Below are positions 20,426-33,343 of a stretch of DNA of 64,000 bases, in pieces (positions within the stretch are counted from its first letter, which is position 1; every line of letters starts with the position of its first letter). The notes beneath the pieces are model-generated. The model was not told the origin of the DNA. It did no database searches and saw only the letters and a program-made list of their open reading frames with translations. The translations under genes and the position numbers were made by a program. Origin of the DNA: Puffinus mauretanicus (Eukaryota; Chordata; Aves; Procellariiformes; Procellariidae). The stretch covers positions 60,197-124,196 of the forward strand of contig JAJKFH010002183.1 in NCBI GenBank assembly GCA_023333565.1, in the 5' to 3' direction.

Positions 20426-23400
20426 GCCTCCTCCTTTCCCCCACCCCAAACTGTTGGCCCCTTCTTCCCGGCTCCCACCCGGTGTTTTTGCAGGCTGTCC
20501 GGGCATGCCCTGGTACAGGGAGGAGCAGAAAGCACCGTACTTTGAAGGCTGCCAGTCAGTACAGGCAGATGCTGGAGGGCTGGGAAGCTGGAAAATGGCT
20601 CCTGCGGAGCATGGTCCTGGCTGGGTGTTGGGCAGGTTCCTCCATGTTTCCTCCCTGGCCAAGCGGGCGGTTTGGCTGTGCGTGTTGGAAGCACTATGGG
20701 GCAAAGAGTTTGAAGGCACCTGAACTGCCTCAGGTCCTGATTTTGGCACAGATAACAACAGCAGCAATATTCCCCCACTGCCACGGATATGGTGTAAGTG
20801 TCCATCACTTTTTGGGCTTCCCACTCCTCTGTTGTCACGGCCATCCTCATGGGGCCTTTGTGCCGCCTTCAATGGACCTGAGACCTTCTCATGAAAGGGC
20901 TTCAGCTGAAGACTGGTTCGCTGGTGGAGAGCATGCTGGCTGCATGTTTCATGGAGTTACATGGTCTTGTTTTGTGGTGGCATGATTAGGAGCACCTCCC
21001 TAGAAGGTGTATGAGATGGGTACATGTATTAGTGGTCCACCTGTGGTTTTTGTGAAGTTAACCCTGCTTGCTGCCCCAAGAGTGGTCCCAACTCTTTCTT
21101 TTGGGGGCAATGAGTTGATCTTGTTGGACAAATTAGTAGATAATCTTCCCACTTTGTGTCTCTACTTCTTTCCAGTTCTTGCCTGAGCGAAGCATTTTAC
21201 TCCAAGAGTGCTGGTACAAAATCCAGAGCAGGCATTTCCCACCCTGTATTTCTCTCCAGCTTTGTGATAGTTCTTCCAAGCATATGAGCTCCTACAGGTT
21301 GTGAAAAGTAGCTCTGGAGACTAAACATGACTGATAAAAAAAAATTAAATCAGTTAAAGCCATTTACCTGTTTTGAACAACATACAGCTACCTTCTTTGA
21401 GTAATACTCGTGGCCTTCCTTCTTTGAGCAATGCAAAGACAAGGCAGGAGTATTTTTTGGATTCATATGATGGGTCATCAGGAGGACTTCTCCCAGATAT
21501 AACTGAACATGTAGGTTAAACCAAATAGTGTTGGGGAGTCTTTTGTTTCTCAGGCCATGCTGTCCTTTTTTTTTTCTTTCTTTTTTTTTGGTCTATTAAT
21601 ACAAAGCATCTGTCTGCAGGCCTGTTAGTCTGATGGCTTTGACCAGCCCTATGCTCCTTTTCCGAACTGCTTGGACAATTTCTGCAGATTTTACAAGGTA
21701 CCTTGCTCGTGTACCTAGTTCCCCAGTGAAGCAAGACAAGGCTTTCCCTGTGTTATAAACAGTCCATCTCGCTACTACTTCACGTCATGTAAGACCTAAC
21801 TTCTAATCGCTATAAGGGTTTCCTCCAAGGCAGTTTGCCTCCCAAACTTAGCATTACACTTGCAAGAGTAAAAACCTTACAGCTTCTGCTTTCCATGGGA
21901 GGCATGGGGTGAAACTAGAGATCTACTCTGTTGCACATGTTGAGTAAACCATGTGTTTGTCAAATTCGTTTCTCTGTCTAAAGCAGTTCTGCTTTGATAC
22001 CTCCTTCTTCCAGTGTTTAGATAAAACTCACTCAACTGGTAGAGTTGTGTTTGGGAACAGAGGTCCTAGTTTCACTTGCTACTGATGCCTCTGTTTACAT
22101 CTAACCGGCTTTATCAACCCAGGAGCTCATAATCACGAGTGCTTGTGCCCATGTTGCCTGATATTCATCCTAACCCATTGGGGTTGAATATAATCGCCTT
22201 CTCTTTTGATTACCATAAACATTTGATAACCTAGCCGTTCCCGGCAGTTGGAGAGGTCTTATCACTGTTCTTGAGGGAGTTTGTTCCTCTGGCTCAGGAG
22301 CACCTGTCTAATGTCAAGAAGATAATTTCTATGGAGAGGCTTATCCTGTTTGTACAGGACAAGTCTTGGGACTACAGAGTTACCAGGTAGGGACCGTTGT
22401 TTGTCTCCGTGCAAGCAAAATATTTCTAAGCTGGCTGAACTATTGCTGCTGTCCTTGTCTGCTTATGTTGGAGGGCCCCGTCCTCTCCTTTCCTTGGGTC
22501 CGTTAGTGTTCACAGAGGCCTGGACATCCCCCTGTCTTGTTGCCCTCCTCAAGCAGGAAGGGAGAACGGCATCTCTCAAGGGAAGGCAAATGAACTGGTT
22601 TGCTGACCCGCTTCTAGTTATACATGTCCAGCTTCTAATTCTTGCTTTGGAAAGACCAGACGATTCTTCCAATCATGTCCCGTCAAATGCTGTCACTTAC
22701 TTGTCACACATCTCATGAACTATGTCCTGCTCTCTGCCCGGGGCTTGTGCACGCTCCCTCCTCAAGCTCTTTGCCCTTGTAAGTGAAAGAGCAAGGGGGC
22801 AGACTCGTGGGGAGCAGTCAGTCCTGGGAGAACGGCTAACGGGGTCATCACCACTTGATTTTCCTTTTACTTGTATTCTTTTTCTACTTTTTCTTCTACG
22901 GCTGTAGGAAGAAGGAAAAAAAATTAAGGAAAAGGAAAAGATGTGATGGAAAATCTGAAATAATAAATATAAACTTCTCTGAGTGGGGAAGTATGGGAAG
23001 CATAGAAAATATTTAGGAAAAATTCAAAATAGTGGTTTATTCTGAATACTGAAAACAAAAAGGAGCTTCTTCATATTGTGTGTGTTACTTTTTCTGTTTT
23101 TCATCTAGCTCCATTAAAATCTCAATAATATACAGGAGTCTATTAAAGGTTGTCAGGATGAAACCAAGTTTGGTCATTATCGCTAAATGGCTCTTTGGTG
23201 GGCTGTATAAAACGAGTGAATGGTCTCACTGCGGTTCTTAGTGGAAACGTGCCCAAATTGCAAAACCAAGATTTCTGCTGGCCTTACATCAGGACTAACT
23301 GCTGCAGAGAATGAGGGTGAGTTTCTGGCTCTTCTGCTGGCCTGTGCTAACACCCCATTTTTGGGATTAGTTCTGCCTCAGGCACCGAGGAGGCAGCAGC

Positions 23401-25609
23401 TCTTTCCTGGGGCAATTCTTCCAATTTTAGTTCTGGAGACCCTCAGGGGAGTCTGCACCGCAGCCTCTCTTGCTGGTCCCACAGAGCTCTCCTGGGGGTC
23501 GGACCCCAGCAGCTTTCATCTGCTCTTAAGTCAGGCTGTTACTATATATTTTTTTAAACCTGCACATCTCTTCCGTGAATACTGAGAGGCTGATGAATGC
23601 AGCGTTTCTGACAGCCTTTTGTCTCTCGTGCCTCTGTTAGGAGACTCTCACCTGCGAAGTACCTCAAGTGCCAAACCTTCCCTTCAAGCTGGCTGCAGCC
23701 AGCAGGACTCCCATGTGGTGGGGGGACCTTACGGCAAAACCTCGGCGATCCTTAACTGTGCTCCCCAGCAGCATGATGCAAAGCCCATTTGTCTTTCTAC
23801 TGATCGAGGAGACCCCAAAGAGGTGTAGAGGACTGACAGACTCTTGGAGAGAGCTTTTATAATGTTGTACAAGACCAATTCCTCTGTCAGTTTGCCTATT
23901 AAGAAGATGGGGGAGCCAAATTTAGACCCGAGAATGAGGTTTGCTCTATGGGATAGCAACAAAGCCAACTTTGTCTCTTGGAAATGAAAAAGAGGCAGCA
24001 AAAGAAGATATTTGCTGGGATCTGGCAGTTTATACTGTCATTTTCCTTGATCTATTGCCAAACAGATACAGTCTGTGCTTGGGGAAAACAAGGGGATGAG
24101 TCAGTCTTCTCCGCTCAGGTTGTTATAGGCACCTCTTGCAGGCTTTAGGCTCTGCTTAGCGGGTTTGAGCTCTCAGTTCCACAGCGTCCTACTGTTCATG
24201 AAAGGACAGGTCTTTGGCCATAAGGTCTGGCCATCTTCACATAGTCAAGCTCAGACCACTAGAGGCTTAGCAGAGATGGGAAATCTCTGACCTCTGGGAG
24301 AACTGCCCATCTTGGAGTCAAAGGAGCAGCCAAATTCCCCCTGTTAGAGGCCTTTGCTCTCAAAAGGGATTTGGCATTGGGTCAGTGACAGAGGAATGTC
24401 ATGCGCCTGTGGCTGGTGCTTGGCTTCTTTTCTTGTGCAAGGAGCACGAGGGTTGGTTCTGCAGGGCTGTTTGCTGGCCCAGCTATGGTCCAGGGTACCA
24501 GGGCTCAGCCATCCAGCATCACAGGCAGGTTTGGTTTTGCAAGCTCCTGGGGCCTCTGCAGTGCAGTGATCGCAAGCATTCAATGGGGTAGCTGGCCTCT
24601 CTGCAGTGCTGCTGCATATTGCTTCCCCTTTTAGGAAAAATGTCAAGAGGGGTAAAATCCAGGAGGGATTTCTTAGGGATTTTTGTGCAAGCCAATAAGC
24701 CAGCAAGGCTGCCTGCGAAATGCAGCCTCACAGCTGAGTCGCGTTGCTGTACTCAGGTCATGTTGGACACAGCCGTTGCTCTTCTGCATTGTCACCCTGA
24801 TGGGCTCTGGAGGGGGGTCAGTGCCCACATTTTTGTGGAGGGGGATGCTGCCCAGGCCTTGTACTAACAGCTATCGCAGTGTTTTTGGTGTTGTAGCTGA
24901 TTCTTTTCTTGCTAAGAAGGAAGAGCAATTTTTTTTTAATACTGCCCCTGTTACATTTTAATGGTAACCAGCTGACACGAGTTATAACGTGGACCTTAGG
25001 ATGTTGGTCGCCTGCACAACCTGAGCCTGTCTGGCAATCCTTATTAAAAGCTCACTGAATAAATATCCTTGTAAATTGGAGGAGCAGGAGCAGGTCTGTG
25101 TGCCCACTGAACGCAACGGCGGTGGATGTGTTCGAACTACACGGTGTCTGCAGAAGTGCTGGTCTGTTGTAAACAAGGGAGTCAAACCTGAGGCTTGGGC
25201 TGTGTGGAAATTTTCCAGACTTTTTCATCTACTGCTCTAAAGTTTTGAAGAATACATTGTGATCCAGAGAGTTGCTATTCTCTGTATTATGCAGTAAGTC
25301 AAAGTAACAAAACCAAAGTTCCTGACTGGCCAACCTGCTTAGAAAATGTACCCATTTCTTTTGAGATTAGTGTGCTTTCTCTGAGCTTTTCTCTTTCATA
25401 TATACAATTGTAGTTGCTTGTGGATGGAAATAGGAAATTATGTCATACAGTGTATGATTTAAGAAAAAAAAAAAGAGGAAGAAAAAAAAAGTTGCATTTC
25501 TCTGTTCTCAGCAGAGAACTTTATCTTGCATGTTGAATTGCAAATAGCAATTCCAATGGAGTTACAAAAAATTTTCTGAGCTTAGTTTCTGCTAAAAACA
25601 GGTCTGAAT
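20426..25609. other. No gene seen (5 kb)
   Basis: Long, fairly uniform, CpG-poor stretch. CCTTCTTTGAGYAAT occurs twice within about 30 bp near 21391-21431. An A/G-rich tract lies at 25465-25495 (AAAGAGGAAGAAAAAAAAAG). I recognise no repeat family, RNA gene or exon pair. Its even texture might hide a very old unannotated repeat, but nothing I see proves it. Confidence 0.45.
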
Positions 25610-26050
25610 GCAGGTGGTTGTTTTAATTAACTAGGTGGTTTGTAATCAATTCTACCCTGGCAGGGATGAAAGTGGCTAGATCAGTGTCATAATTGTGAAA
25701 ATACTAGCAGGAAAATGTCTCTATACCCAGACAAAAGAATTCTCCACAAATGAACACTCATGTCCAAAACTAATTTGAATGCTAAACCCAAAAGATATTA
25801 AGAGGTTTTTTGATGTTTTACTCTTGTTTGGACACTTGTATTGTTTAACTCTGTAACTACCTGTTTGTTATTTGGCTGAATTAAACACTGCTGCGTTCGT
25901 TAGCATATACAAGAGCTTAGTAATACAATCGGGCACTAATGCATTCATTTTCTACTTGACTGCTCATTCATTGACATGTTAGTACATAGGAAGAATATGA
26001 TCAGGGTGACTCTGGGATGAACTAATCAATTCATAATGAATAATCCAAAA
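25610..26050. promoter_or_regulatory. Candidate conserved non-coding element
   Basis: About 440 bp with TTTTAATTAACTAGG, GTAATCAATTC, CTAATTTGAATG, CTAATGCATTC and CTAATCAATTCATAATGAAT. It is low in CpG, has no transposon match and no simple repeat. The density of ATTA cores and ATGCAT-like octamers suggests developmental enhancer sequence. Conservation is untested. Confidence 0.3.
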
Positions 26051-26739
26051 ATACAGATGTCTGAGGGACATGTCCTCAGCACAGACTGAATTCAGCAGAA
26101 CCGGAGGAGAACAGCTGGAAGAGACCCCAGCAAGGTGGGGTGTTCAGCCCTGAGCTGAGATGCCACCACCTCATTTCCCCAAAAAAGCCTCGGGCAGAGC
26201 TTACTGGCAGCCAGTTCAAAAGCTGCAAATTGGGAACACCTGGAGCAGCCTTCCACTGCACCCAAAACCCAGCGACCTTCGCTGAAGCTGCAGAGATCTT
26301 TATTTACGAGGGCTGAGTGCTGGTAGGGGAGAGCTGCCAGGGTTTCCTCAACGATAACGGCTCCTTTCTGTTTGCCTTTCCTCATCCCAGCCCCTGCTAG
26401 GAATTTGCCATGGGTTTTTTTCTGGTTCTAAGCAGCTTGCTCTTCCTAGTTTTACTTTAACTTCTCTCTTGGGAGTTAATTATTACAGATAGTTCTGCGT
26501 AATCTTTCTGACTGCAAATAAGAAAGCTGAGCTGAGGTACGGACCCATGGCTGGGATCCATTTTAAGCCAGGGATTCAGAGGTGCGTAGGAACGCCTGTA
26601 CAGCGATCGGAGCAGGTGCAGGTCACTCACGTCTGTGTGTCTCGAGCGACAGCAGCCGTTTGGAAAGCCACTTTTTTTACTGCGTTAGCAACTCTCGTCC
26701 AACTATCCGAGAATGCTCTCGCAATAGGAACTGAGCGTT
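26051..26739. other. No gene seen
   Basis: Minus frames up to 97 codons with no recognisable content. Nothing else. Confidence 0.4.
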
Positions 26740-26880
26740 GCCCCTTTATTGCCACTTTTCAGCAGAAGACATGGAGACCCGAGAGGGCTAGGTAATTTCC
26801 TGAAGGCTACTTGCATGTGTGCTACATCTGGTTAAGGAGTCCCTACTTTTGTCCCCTGCAGTGCCTCTGAATCCTGGCTG
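26740..26880 (-). mobile_element. Possible MIR-type SINE, antisense
   Basis: TGGAGACCCGAGAGGGCTAG, GTAATTTCCTGAAGGCTAC and later AGGAGTCCCTAC follow the antisense MIR core order (GAGGCCCAGAGAGGTTAAG, GTGACTTGCCCAAGGTCAC, then the AGTCC words). The match is patchy, with many substitutions. It could also be chance similarity over 100 bp. Confidence 0.45.
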
Positions 26881-27011
26881 CTTCTCGTAGGAGCCTCCTG
26901 CTGTTGCAGGAAGGTTGATAGCAAGTAAGGTTTTTTTTACTGTAAGGTTGGACAAGTTATTTGCATGTAGATTTTCATCCCTCTGCTTTGCAAACCTTAG
27001 ACATCCCCTTC
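26881..27011. other. Left flank of the solo LTR
   Basis: Unique sequence. Its last five bases, CCTTC (27007-27011), are the left copy of the probable target duplication. Confidence 0.5.
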
Positions 27012-27581
27012 TGTCCTGGTTTCAGCTGGGATAAAGCTAATTTTCTTCCTAGTAGCTGGTATAGTGCTGTGTTTTGGATTCAGCATGAGAATAGTGTGAT
27101 AACACACTGATGTTTTAGCTGTTGCTAAGCAGTGTTTATACCAAGTCAAGGACTTTTCAGCTTCCCATACTCTGCAAGCGATGAGATGCACAAGGAGCTG
27201 GGAGGGGACACGGCCGGGATAGCTGACCCCAGCTGACCAAAGGGATATCCCATACCATATGACGTCATGCGCAGCATGTAAAGCTGGGGGAAGGAGAAGG
27301 AAGGGGGGATGTTTGGAGTGATGGCGTTTGTCTTCCCAAGTAACCGTTAGGCGTGACGGAGCCCTGCTGTCCTGGAGATGGCTGAGCACCTGCCTGCCGA
27401 TGGGAAGCGGTGAATGAATTCCTTGTTTTGCTTTGGTTGTGTGCGGCTTTTTCTTTACCTGTTAAACTGTCTTTATCTCAGCCCATGAGTTTCTTCACTT
27501 TTACCCTTCTGATTCTCTCCCCCATCCCAGCGGCAGGGAGTGAGCGAGCGGCTGGGTAGGGCTGTGGGTTAAACCACGACA
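27012..27581 (+). mobile_element. Solo LTR of an ERVL-like endogenous retrovirus
   Basis: A 570-bp unit beginning TGTCCTGGTTTCAGCTGGG and ending GGTTAAACCACGACA, that is, the TG...CA termini of a retroviral LTR. I recognise the start, the TAGTAGCTGGTATAGTGCTG word, the GTTAAACTGTCTTTATCTCA word and the end as an LTR seen many times over in Neoavian genomes. I believe it is of the class III (ERVL-like) group, but I cannot name the Repbase family from the sequence alone. It is flanked by CCTTC and CCTCC, a 5-bp target duplication with one mismatch. No internal viral genes adjoin it, so it is a recombined solo LTR. Its fit to the remembered common form suggests a fairly young insertion. Confidence 0.85.
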
Positions 27582-30500
27582 CCTCCACACTCGGCCTTAT
27601 TAATACTGCTGGTGTATGTTTTCTTACCCTTGGACTAGGAAATGCTTTTCTTTTCCTTTCAGTGCCTCCTTGGTTCCTATAGACAAGAATGTCACCTGGG
27701 TTACTTGGACTTGAAAGTAGTTGTGACTGGAACCGTTTCCCTCCTCGAGTCTTGGGTACAACCAAGATCGGGACCGCTGCCTTACAGACAACTCCCATTT
27801 CTTACAAATAGGAATGCTGCATCCCAATCTGTTGGTTCAGTCCCAGAGAAGGGATGTGGCTGCCCGTGACCTTCTGCCTTTGCTTCAAAACAAAATAAGA
27901 TTCAGTCTGGGAATGGGTCTTTTGATGTCCGGGAGCAGTTCAGGGATCCTGTCGTGTGGAATGATTCCCGCTGGCAGAGATCGCTGTGAATGATGGTGAG
28001 GTGATTAATGTGTCTTTGTGATTAACCCCAAAGCGATGTGCATGTGTGCTGTGTGACGAGCACTGAGGTCTACACTGCCCATCTCCCTGTGCGTTATGCC
28101 TATAGCAGTCTATACATTGCAGTCCTGGTTTGCTTTCCTAGAGGTCTGTGTTGTGTGATGGGATTATTCACTTTGGGTTCCTATATAATGCTTCATTCAC
28201 ATTAAGCCAAAAGATTTGCAAGTAAATTCCAGGAAGACTGAAATCAGAGCAGATGCTTGGCAGGGTGCATCTGTCCTGCGGAGTGGAGGCTGCATGGTCA
28301 GGGGAGTCAAGGGCGCAAGGAGCGGAGAGTTGAGAGAGGTTTAGTAAAGACAGGGAAAGTTCCGCTTGAGCCGTGTGTGTGTCTACATGTGCCCGTGCGC
28401 CTGCGCATCTCCCTGTGTGGGATTTTTCTTCCCCGTTCTTTCACCGCCCAGTGTTCTTTATTGTCTCTCACAGGTAGATCACTCGTTGCTATAAATTTTC
28501 TTATCTCCAGTGCTTTTCCAATTATGGATAACAACAGGAAAGCAGTCATTGGTTTCTAAAAGGTCATCAAGATATAGGGCCCGATTGGGAAGAGGATGAC
28601 TTATAGAGTTAGCTTGTGTAAATCTGGGGAAGTTTTATGCACAAGTCAGGCACGAAATGTAAGTGAGATTCATAAAAAACAGAGATTTACACTGGCTTCA
28701 GTTAGTGGAAATCAAAATGGTTATGAAAATTTCCCATTCTCTCTATGCCTGTATATGCAGAGTATAAGCTTTAGAGGTGTTTTTCAAGTGCCCGTAGAGC
28801 TGGGGAAGGGCTGTCCTGCCAGCCCTGGGCGACGGACCGCTGCCTGTCCAGAGGATGCTCAGGGTGCAAAGCAGTGGTAAATACGAGCTTCTTTCACACC
28901 TTGCCTTGCCGGTCATCTAGAGGTGACCTCCTCCATGCATGAGAAGGCAATTCGGTCTCATCTGAGTGCTGGCAGCATCCAGTGAAGGTGATGGCTGGGA
29001 CAGAGCCGCTTCTCGGGCGATGTCAGGATTAATGCACTGTCTCTCTTTGCACGCACTGCAGATCCGTGGGGCTTCAGTCATTGAATTTGTTGGGTTTGCG
29101 TGGGGACGTGAGCCTGCCCAGGTCACAGCTGGAGACACCTGGTTTTACATCACCTGCTGTTGGCCGAGTCTGCTGCCAGCGACCGGGGGGAGCGTTGGAG
29201 AACAGAGAAGGCTGCAAGCCCTGGAGGCTGTGAGCAGAGGAGACACTTTAGTCCAGCAGCAGTTACATCCCAAAGGGTCGCTTGCCTTACCCGTGTGCTG
29301 AAAGTGTCCATCAGCCCCTGTAGTGCAGCCATCGCTGCTGCCCGTGACATAAGGTGACAGCCTGTTTCCCGACGGTATAGCAATGGCTTTTGTGCATATA
29401 CAGCAATGTCGTACTGCAGGGCCTGGCTCCGTCTTGAGTGGTGCAGCCCATGAGAAGAGTAGTGAAAAATGTCTCTCCCCTTTTATGTCTTAGCCTATCC
29501 CACTGCATTCCCGGCCAGCAGCTTCTCTGTGCTGCTGACATACCTCTTCTTGGCTTTTCTTCTGGTTGCAGAATCCAAAGGAGGCTAAAGTATTGACACT
29601 GTCATGGAAGATCACATGCATATAATGGGTTTCCAAGCTGTAAAATTATGTGTTTTGTGCAAAATGCAATGAGTAACAGGCAACAGTTCAAGGGAGAAGG
29701 GGAGGGACTGCTGACAACTAGTCCATTTTAGGCACTTAGCTGAGGCACTGAAATTATGAGCCTCATCAGCTCAACTACTGGAGAGTCAGAGGGGAGAGAG
29801 GAAGGTCTGCCCAAGGACAAGTCATCCTGTCTGGAGACCTGGATGTCCGTCTGGAGACGTTTCTTGCTCAGTTTTCCATGGAGGGATCCCTGGGTGACTG
29901 TGGTCCCGCTAATACCAAGTTACATGGGAGGCACTCAGGCTGCAAGGGTGAGGTGATGGGGTGAGAGTATCAGCACCGCAGAGCATCACCAGAGCGTGGG
30001 CACGCACAGCCTTCCTGCAAGGCTTTGAGGTCTGCAAGACAGGCCAAGTTCAACCATACCATGTGAGATAAAGACAAGGCAGAAACATTGGCTTGCATGG
30101 CAGGGCTGTTTTCCAGACATACAGTTGCCCTCTGTTCAAGAAAAATGCCATGTAGGTACAACTTCCAATGCATCTGACATGGCAAATGGCTGGGAGCATG
30201 GCAAGTAGCCAGAGACGAAGGCATTTCTGACCATGCTGCCTCCCCGCACCCAAACGTGATGTACAACACAGCAGATCTGCCCTCTAAACCTGCTCCGAAA
30301 CACAACGATTCGGAGTCGGTACAGAGGTGTCTGGCAGCAAAAGAGGTGTTGGGAGCTGCCATGAGCTACTTAACCTTCTGACTAATGCACGGAGTCATTT
30401 CTGTCACAGCTGTCTGAACAATACATTTGCCAATTAAGTTAATTCAATCAAATCCCTTGTATCCAGCAGAAAGGGCAGAACAAATCCAGGTGAGGGAGAG

Positions 30501-32639
30501 AGAACAGAGCCAAAATTCCCCTCTATGTCACACAACAGCAGAACAAAGGGCATGTGTGTGTATAAATATTTATGAATAATTGCACTGCAGAGCCATAGCA
30601 TAATTGACGACTCAAAAGCCGGTTCCTGGGATGTGTCCTCCCCACCCGTGAAGTGATGGAGTGACGTGGGGAACCGGCAGATGCTGCGTTCAGGGCTTCA
30701 CTCCCACTTCACTGGCTCAAATGCAAAAAGGATGGGTTAGAGGTCTGTTGGCCCAGGGGAGGGTTCGTTCACCCTGCGCCCAGAGATGCGACGCCTGTCC
30801 CTACTTGCCCACTTTCCAAAGCAAAACCACGCGGAGATGCCAGTGCCCATCTCCGGCTTGACGGGCAGAGGGGTGGTCGTGAGCATGGGTGGCCATCAGT
30901 GCTCCTGGGTTCCTGTATCTTGCAGTGTTGAAACCTCATCTCCATAGTGGATTTCTACCCTTCCTCATATCTCCCATCTGGGCATGGCTTTTGTTTCCAG
31001 CTATTTCCAGTGAGAATTAATTAAAACACTTAATTTCTAATGTGGTAAACTGCTTTTATTTCTCTGTTCCTCTGTGCTTGATATCACTAATGCAGGGCTT
31101 GTTCAACCTCTCCAGAAAGTGTGCCTCAGCATAAAGATGCCATTTCTTGACACCAGTGCAAGTCTGTAAGTTTTCCCCACCTACCTAAAACTGTTGTGCG
31201 AGCAGGCTGTTGCAACATAAGTGCATGTTGTAACAAGATAACAAATATTACTTGCCCAATTAATGACAATATCTCCTTCAACCAGATGGCAAAGTCTAGG
31301 GCAAGGTCTGTGCTGCACACTTTTGTGTTATCATCCACCCAACTGCAGTACAACCAAACCCTCAGAAAATGGGCGGGTTTAGCCATTCGTCATGTGAAAT
31401 GCAGAATATTTTGGACCATTGTTGTATTACAAAAGTGGGAATGTTACCTTTGAGATCCAAAAGGGTTTTACCTGTACCTTATTCTCTGCACTTTTTTCCC
31501 CATGAGTTGTTTTTTGTATTTGCACTGCCTTAAACAAATTTGAACTAAGTGTGCTTGTTGCTTCTCCTTAAAGAGCAATGTTCAGTTGCAGAGTGGATGC
31601 TGTGGCCTTTTCATGGTAAATGGTGGTCCTTTTAGCTAATGCCTACATCCCATCTGTGCTGGGGACCCATCCCATGGAATGGGATTGCTAAATCTTCTCT
31701 TATTTCTTCTCTGTTCCTAAGTGTGCCTTTACAAAGGGAGGGTCTGGCACAACTTGCCTGTGATCACTCTAGCTTGGGCAGGAGCGTGGCTTTTCATTTT
31801 GGTTTCCTCCATGGCCTGCAAGACTGCAGATCCTACAGCTGCACCTGTATAACAGCTTTTTCACTTGGAATATTGTGGCTGGAAATAACATAAATAGAAT
31901 AAGAGAGCATTCCCTGTTGGTAACCACTCCCCAAAGTACTGGCTTTGGCTGTCCCTGCACCGTCATCGGCCCCAGCGCTGTGTTTTCTGGAAGCGTGGTG
32001 TTGCACCAGGCTTTGCACGGTGAGCTGGGGTTGATGCAGAGCATTGCCAGAAAGGAGGCATCAAGCAGGGGTTACAGCTGCGTGTGGGAGCCTGGTCCCT
32101 GCCCCAGCTCTGAGCCTTGCTGTGGCCCTACCACTGTCCTGACGTAATTTAATAGGGAGGGTGTGAGGGCATTAGTATTTGCTTGGGAGCAGTACATGGG
32201 GTGTAGGGGAAGATGTTGGAGAGCGGTAAAAAAAAGGGCATCTGCTTTATGGACAGTGACTGCAGGGCTCCCCTACCCGGGAGAGGCTCACCAGGTGCCT
32301 CCAGATGCGCCTGTAAAATACTTTGTGTTTTAGGGCTGAACGTAAGCACTACAGGGGGTGTGCAGGGTAGAGCCCCTGTGGCATGGCACAGATTTCAACG
32401 GCCACTGACAGATTCAGTCATCAAAAGGAGCCCTAAAAGGAAGGACGAAGGTCTATGGTAAGACCAGAAAGTGCAGAATATCAGGGCTGTGCCTGTTCCA
32501 GAGGGAATGTTCAATGCATTCGCTGCAGCCACTCCTTTGGAAGCAGGATACGGCCATACCTTGCTATGATGGGGCAGGGAAAAGCCAAGCGCGACTCTTC
32601 TTCCTTGACCTGATCAACCCTGCCAGGGTTGCCCGAGGT

Positions 32640-32870
32640 CTGCCTAAATGAGGACGTGACACAGCCCAGCAACAGGAAAGGTCAATCAATGAGTCGCTGG
32701 TGCAACAATGATTAAATTGGGCTTTGCCAGGTTATGTTGCAATTTGGCTCCTTGCGCATCTGTCTTGCCATGTTAAATATATCCATAGGCGTGTGGAGGT
32801 CATGGTCAAATCCAGGGGATCCCAGCTCATGTAAATTATCCTCCTTATCCCCCAGGCTCATAAGAGCTTG
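32640..32870. promoter_or_regulatory. Possible conserved block
   Basis: GCAACAATGATTAAATTGGG, TGTTGCAATTTGGC and TGTAAATTATCC occur in CpG-poor, non-repetitive sequence. It looks enhancer-like by texture only. Confidence 0.2.
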
Positions 32871-33328
32871 TAAGAATGCTCATAGTTGCCATATCCCCTC
32901 TCCGACACGGGGGTTTGTATAGATCTGGGCCTGGCAGTATCTCTCCCCTCGGGGACAAGGAGGAGGGAGAGAAAAATTGTCAGTTCCTTTTTTTCCCCTT
33001 TTTTCCTCCCTTTTTGGCCTTGTTGGCAGGACAAAGAATGGCAACTGAGCGAATGTGCCGGTTTCCAGATTGACACCAAGTGAATACGGCCACTCGTAAT
33101 CACTGCCTACGAGCATTTATCACTTCCACAGCCTGTAACGTGGGGAGCAGGTGTCTGACCTGCAATGACAAAAACATGGAGTGCTGGTAGGAAGGAAGGA
33201 AATAGATAAGATGTCATTTTTCAGCACAATTTTTCTCTCTTTAATGTTCTCCTAGATTATGGGAAACAATCATGGGATGGGGAATGCCAATGTTTTATGG
33301 TGTCAGTAGGGTTTAAGGTTTTAGGTGC

Positions 33329-33343
33329 AAAAAAAAAAAAAAA
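33329..33343 (+). repeat. poly-A tract (A15)
   Basis: Run of 15 adenines with no retroposed sequence recognisable upstream. Confidence 0.85.

Noticed and set aside
19886..20872. 328-codon minus-strand frame
   Set aside because: It runs through the A/C low-complexity tract, giving a phenylalanine- and glycine-rich middle, and through a CpG-rich patch. It has no domain and competes with frames on the other strand.
24255..24270. CCACTAGAGGC as a CTCF site
   Set aside because: One G short of the core consensus.
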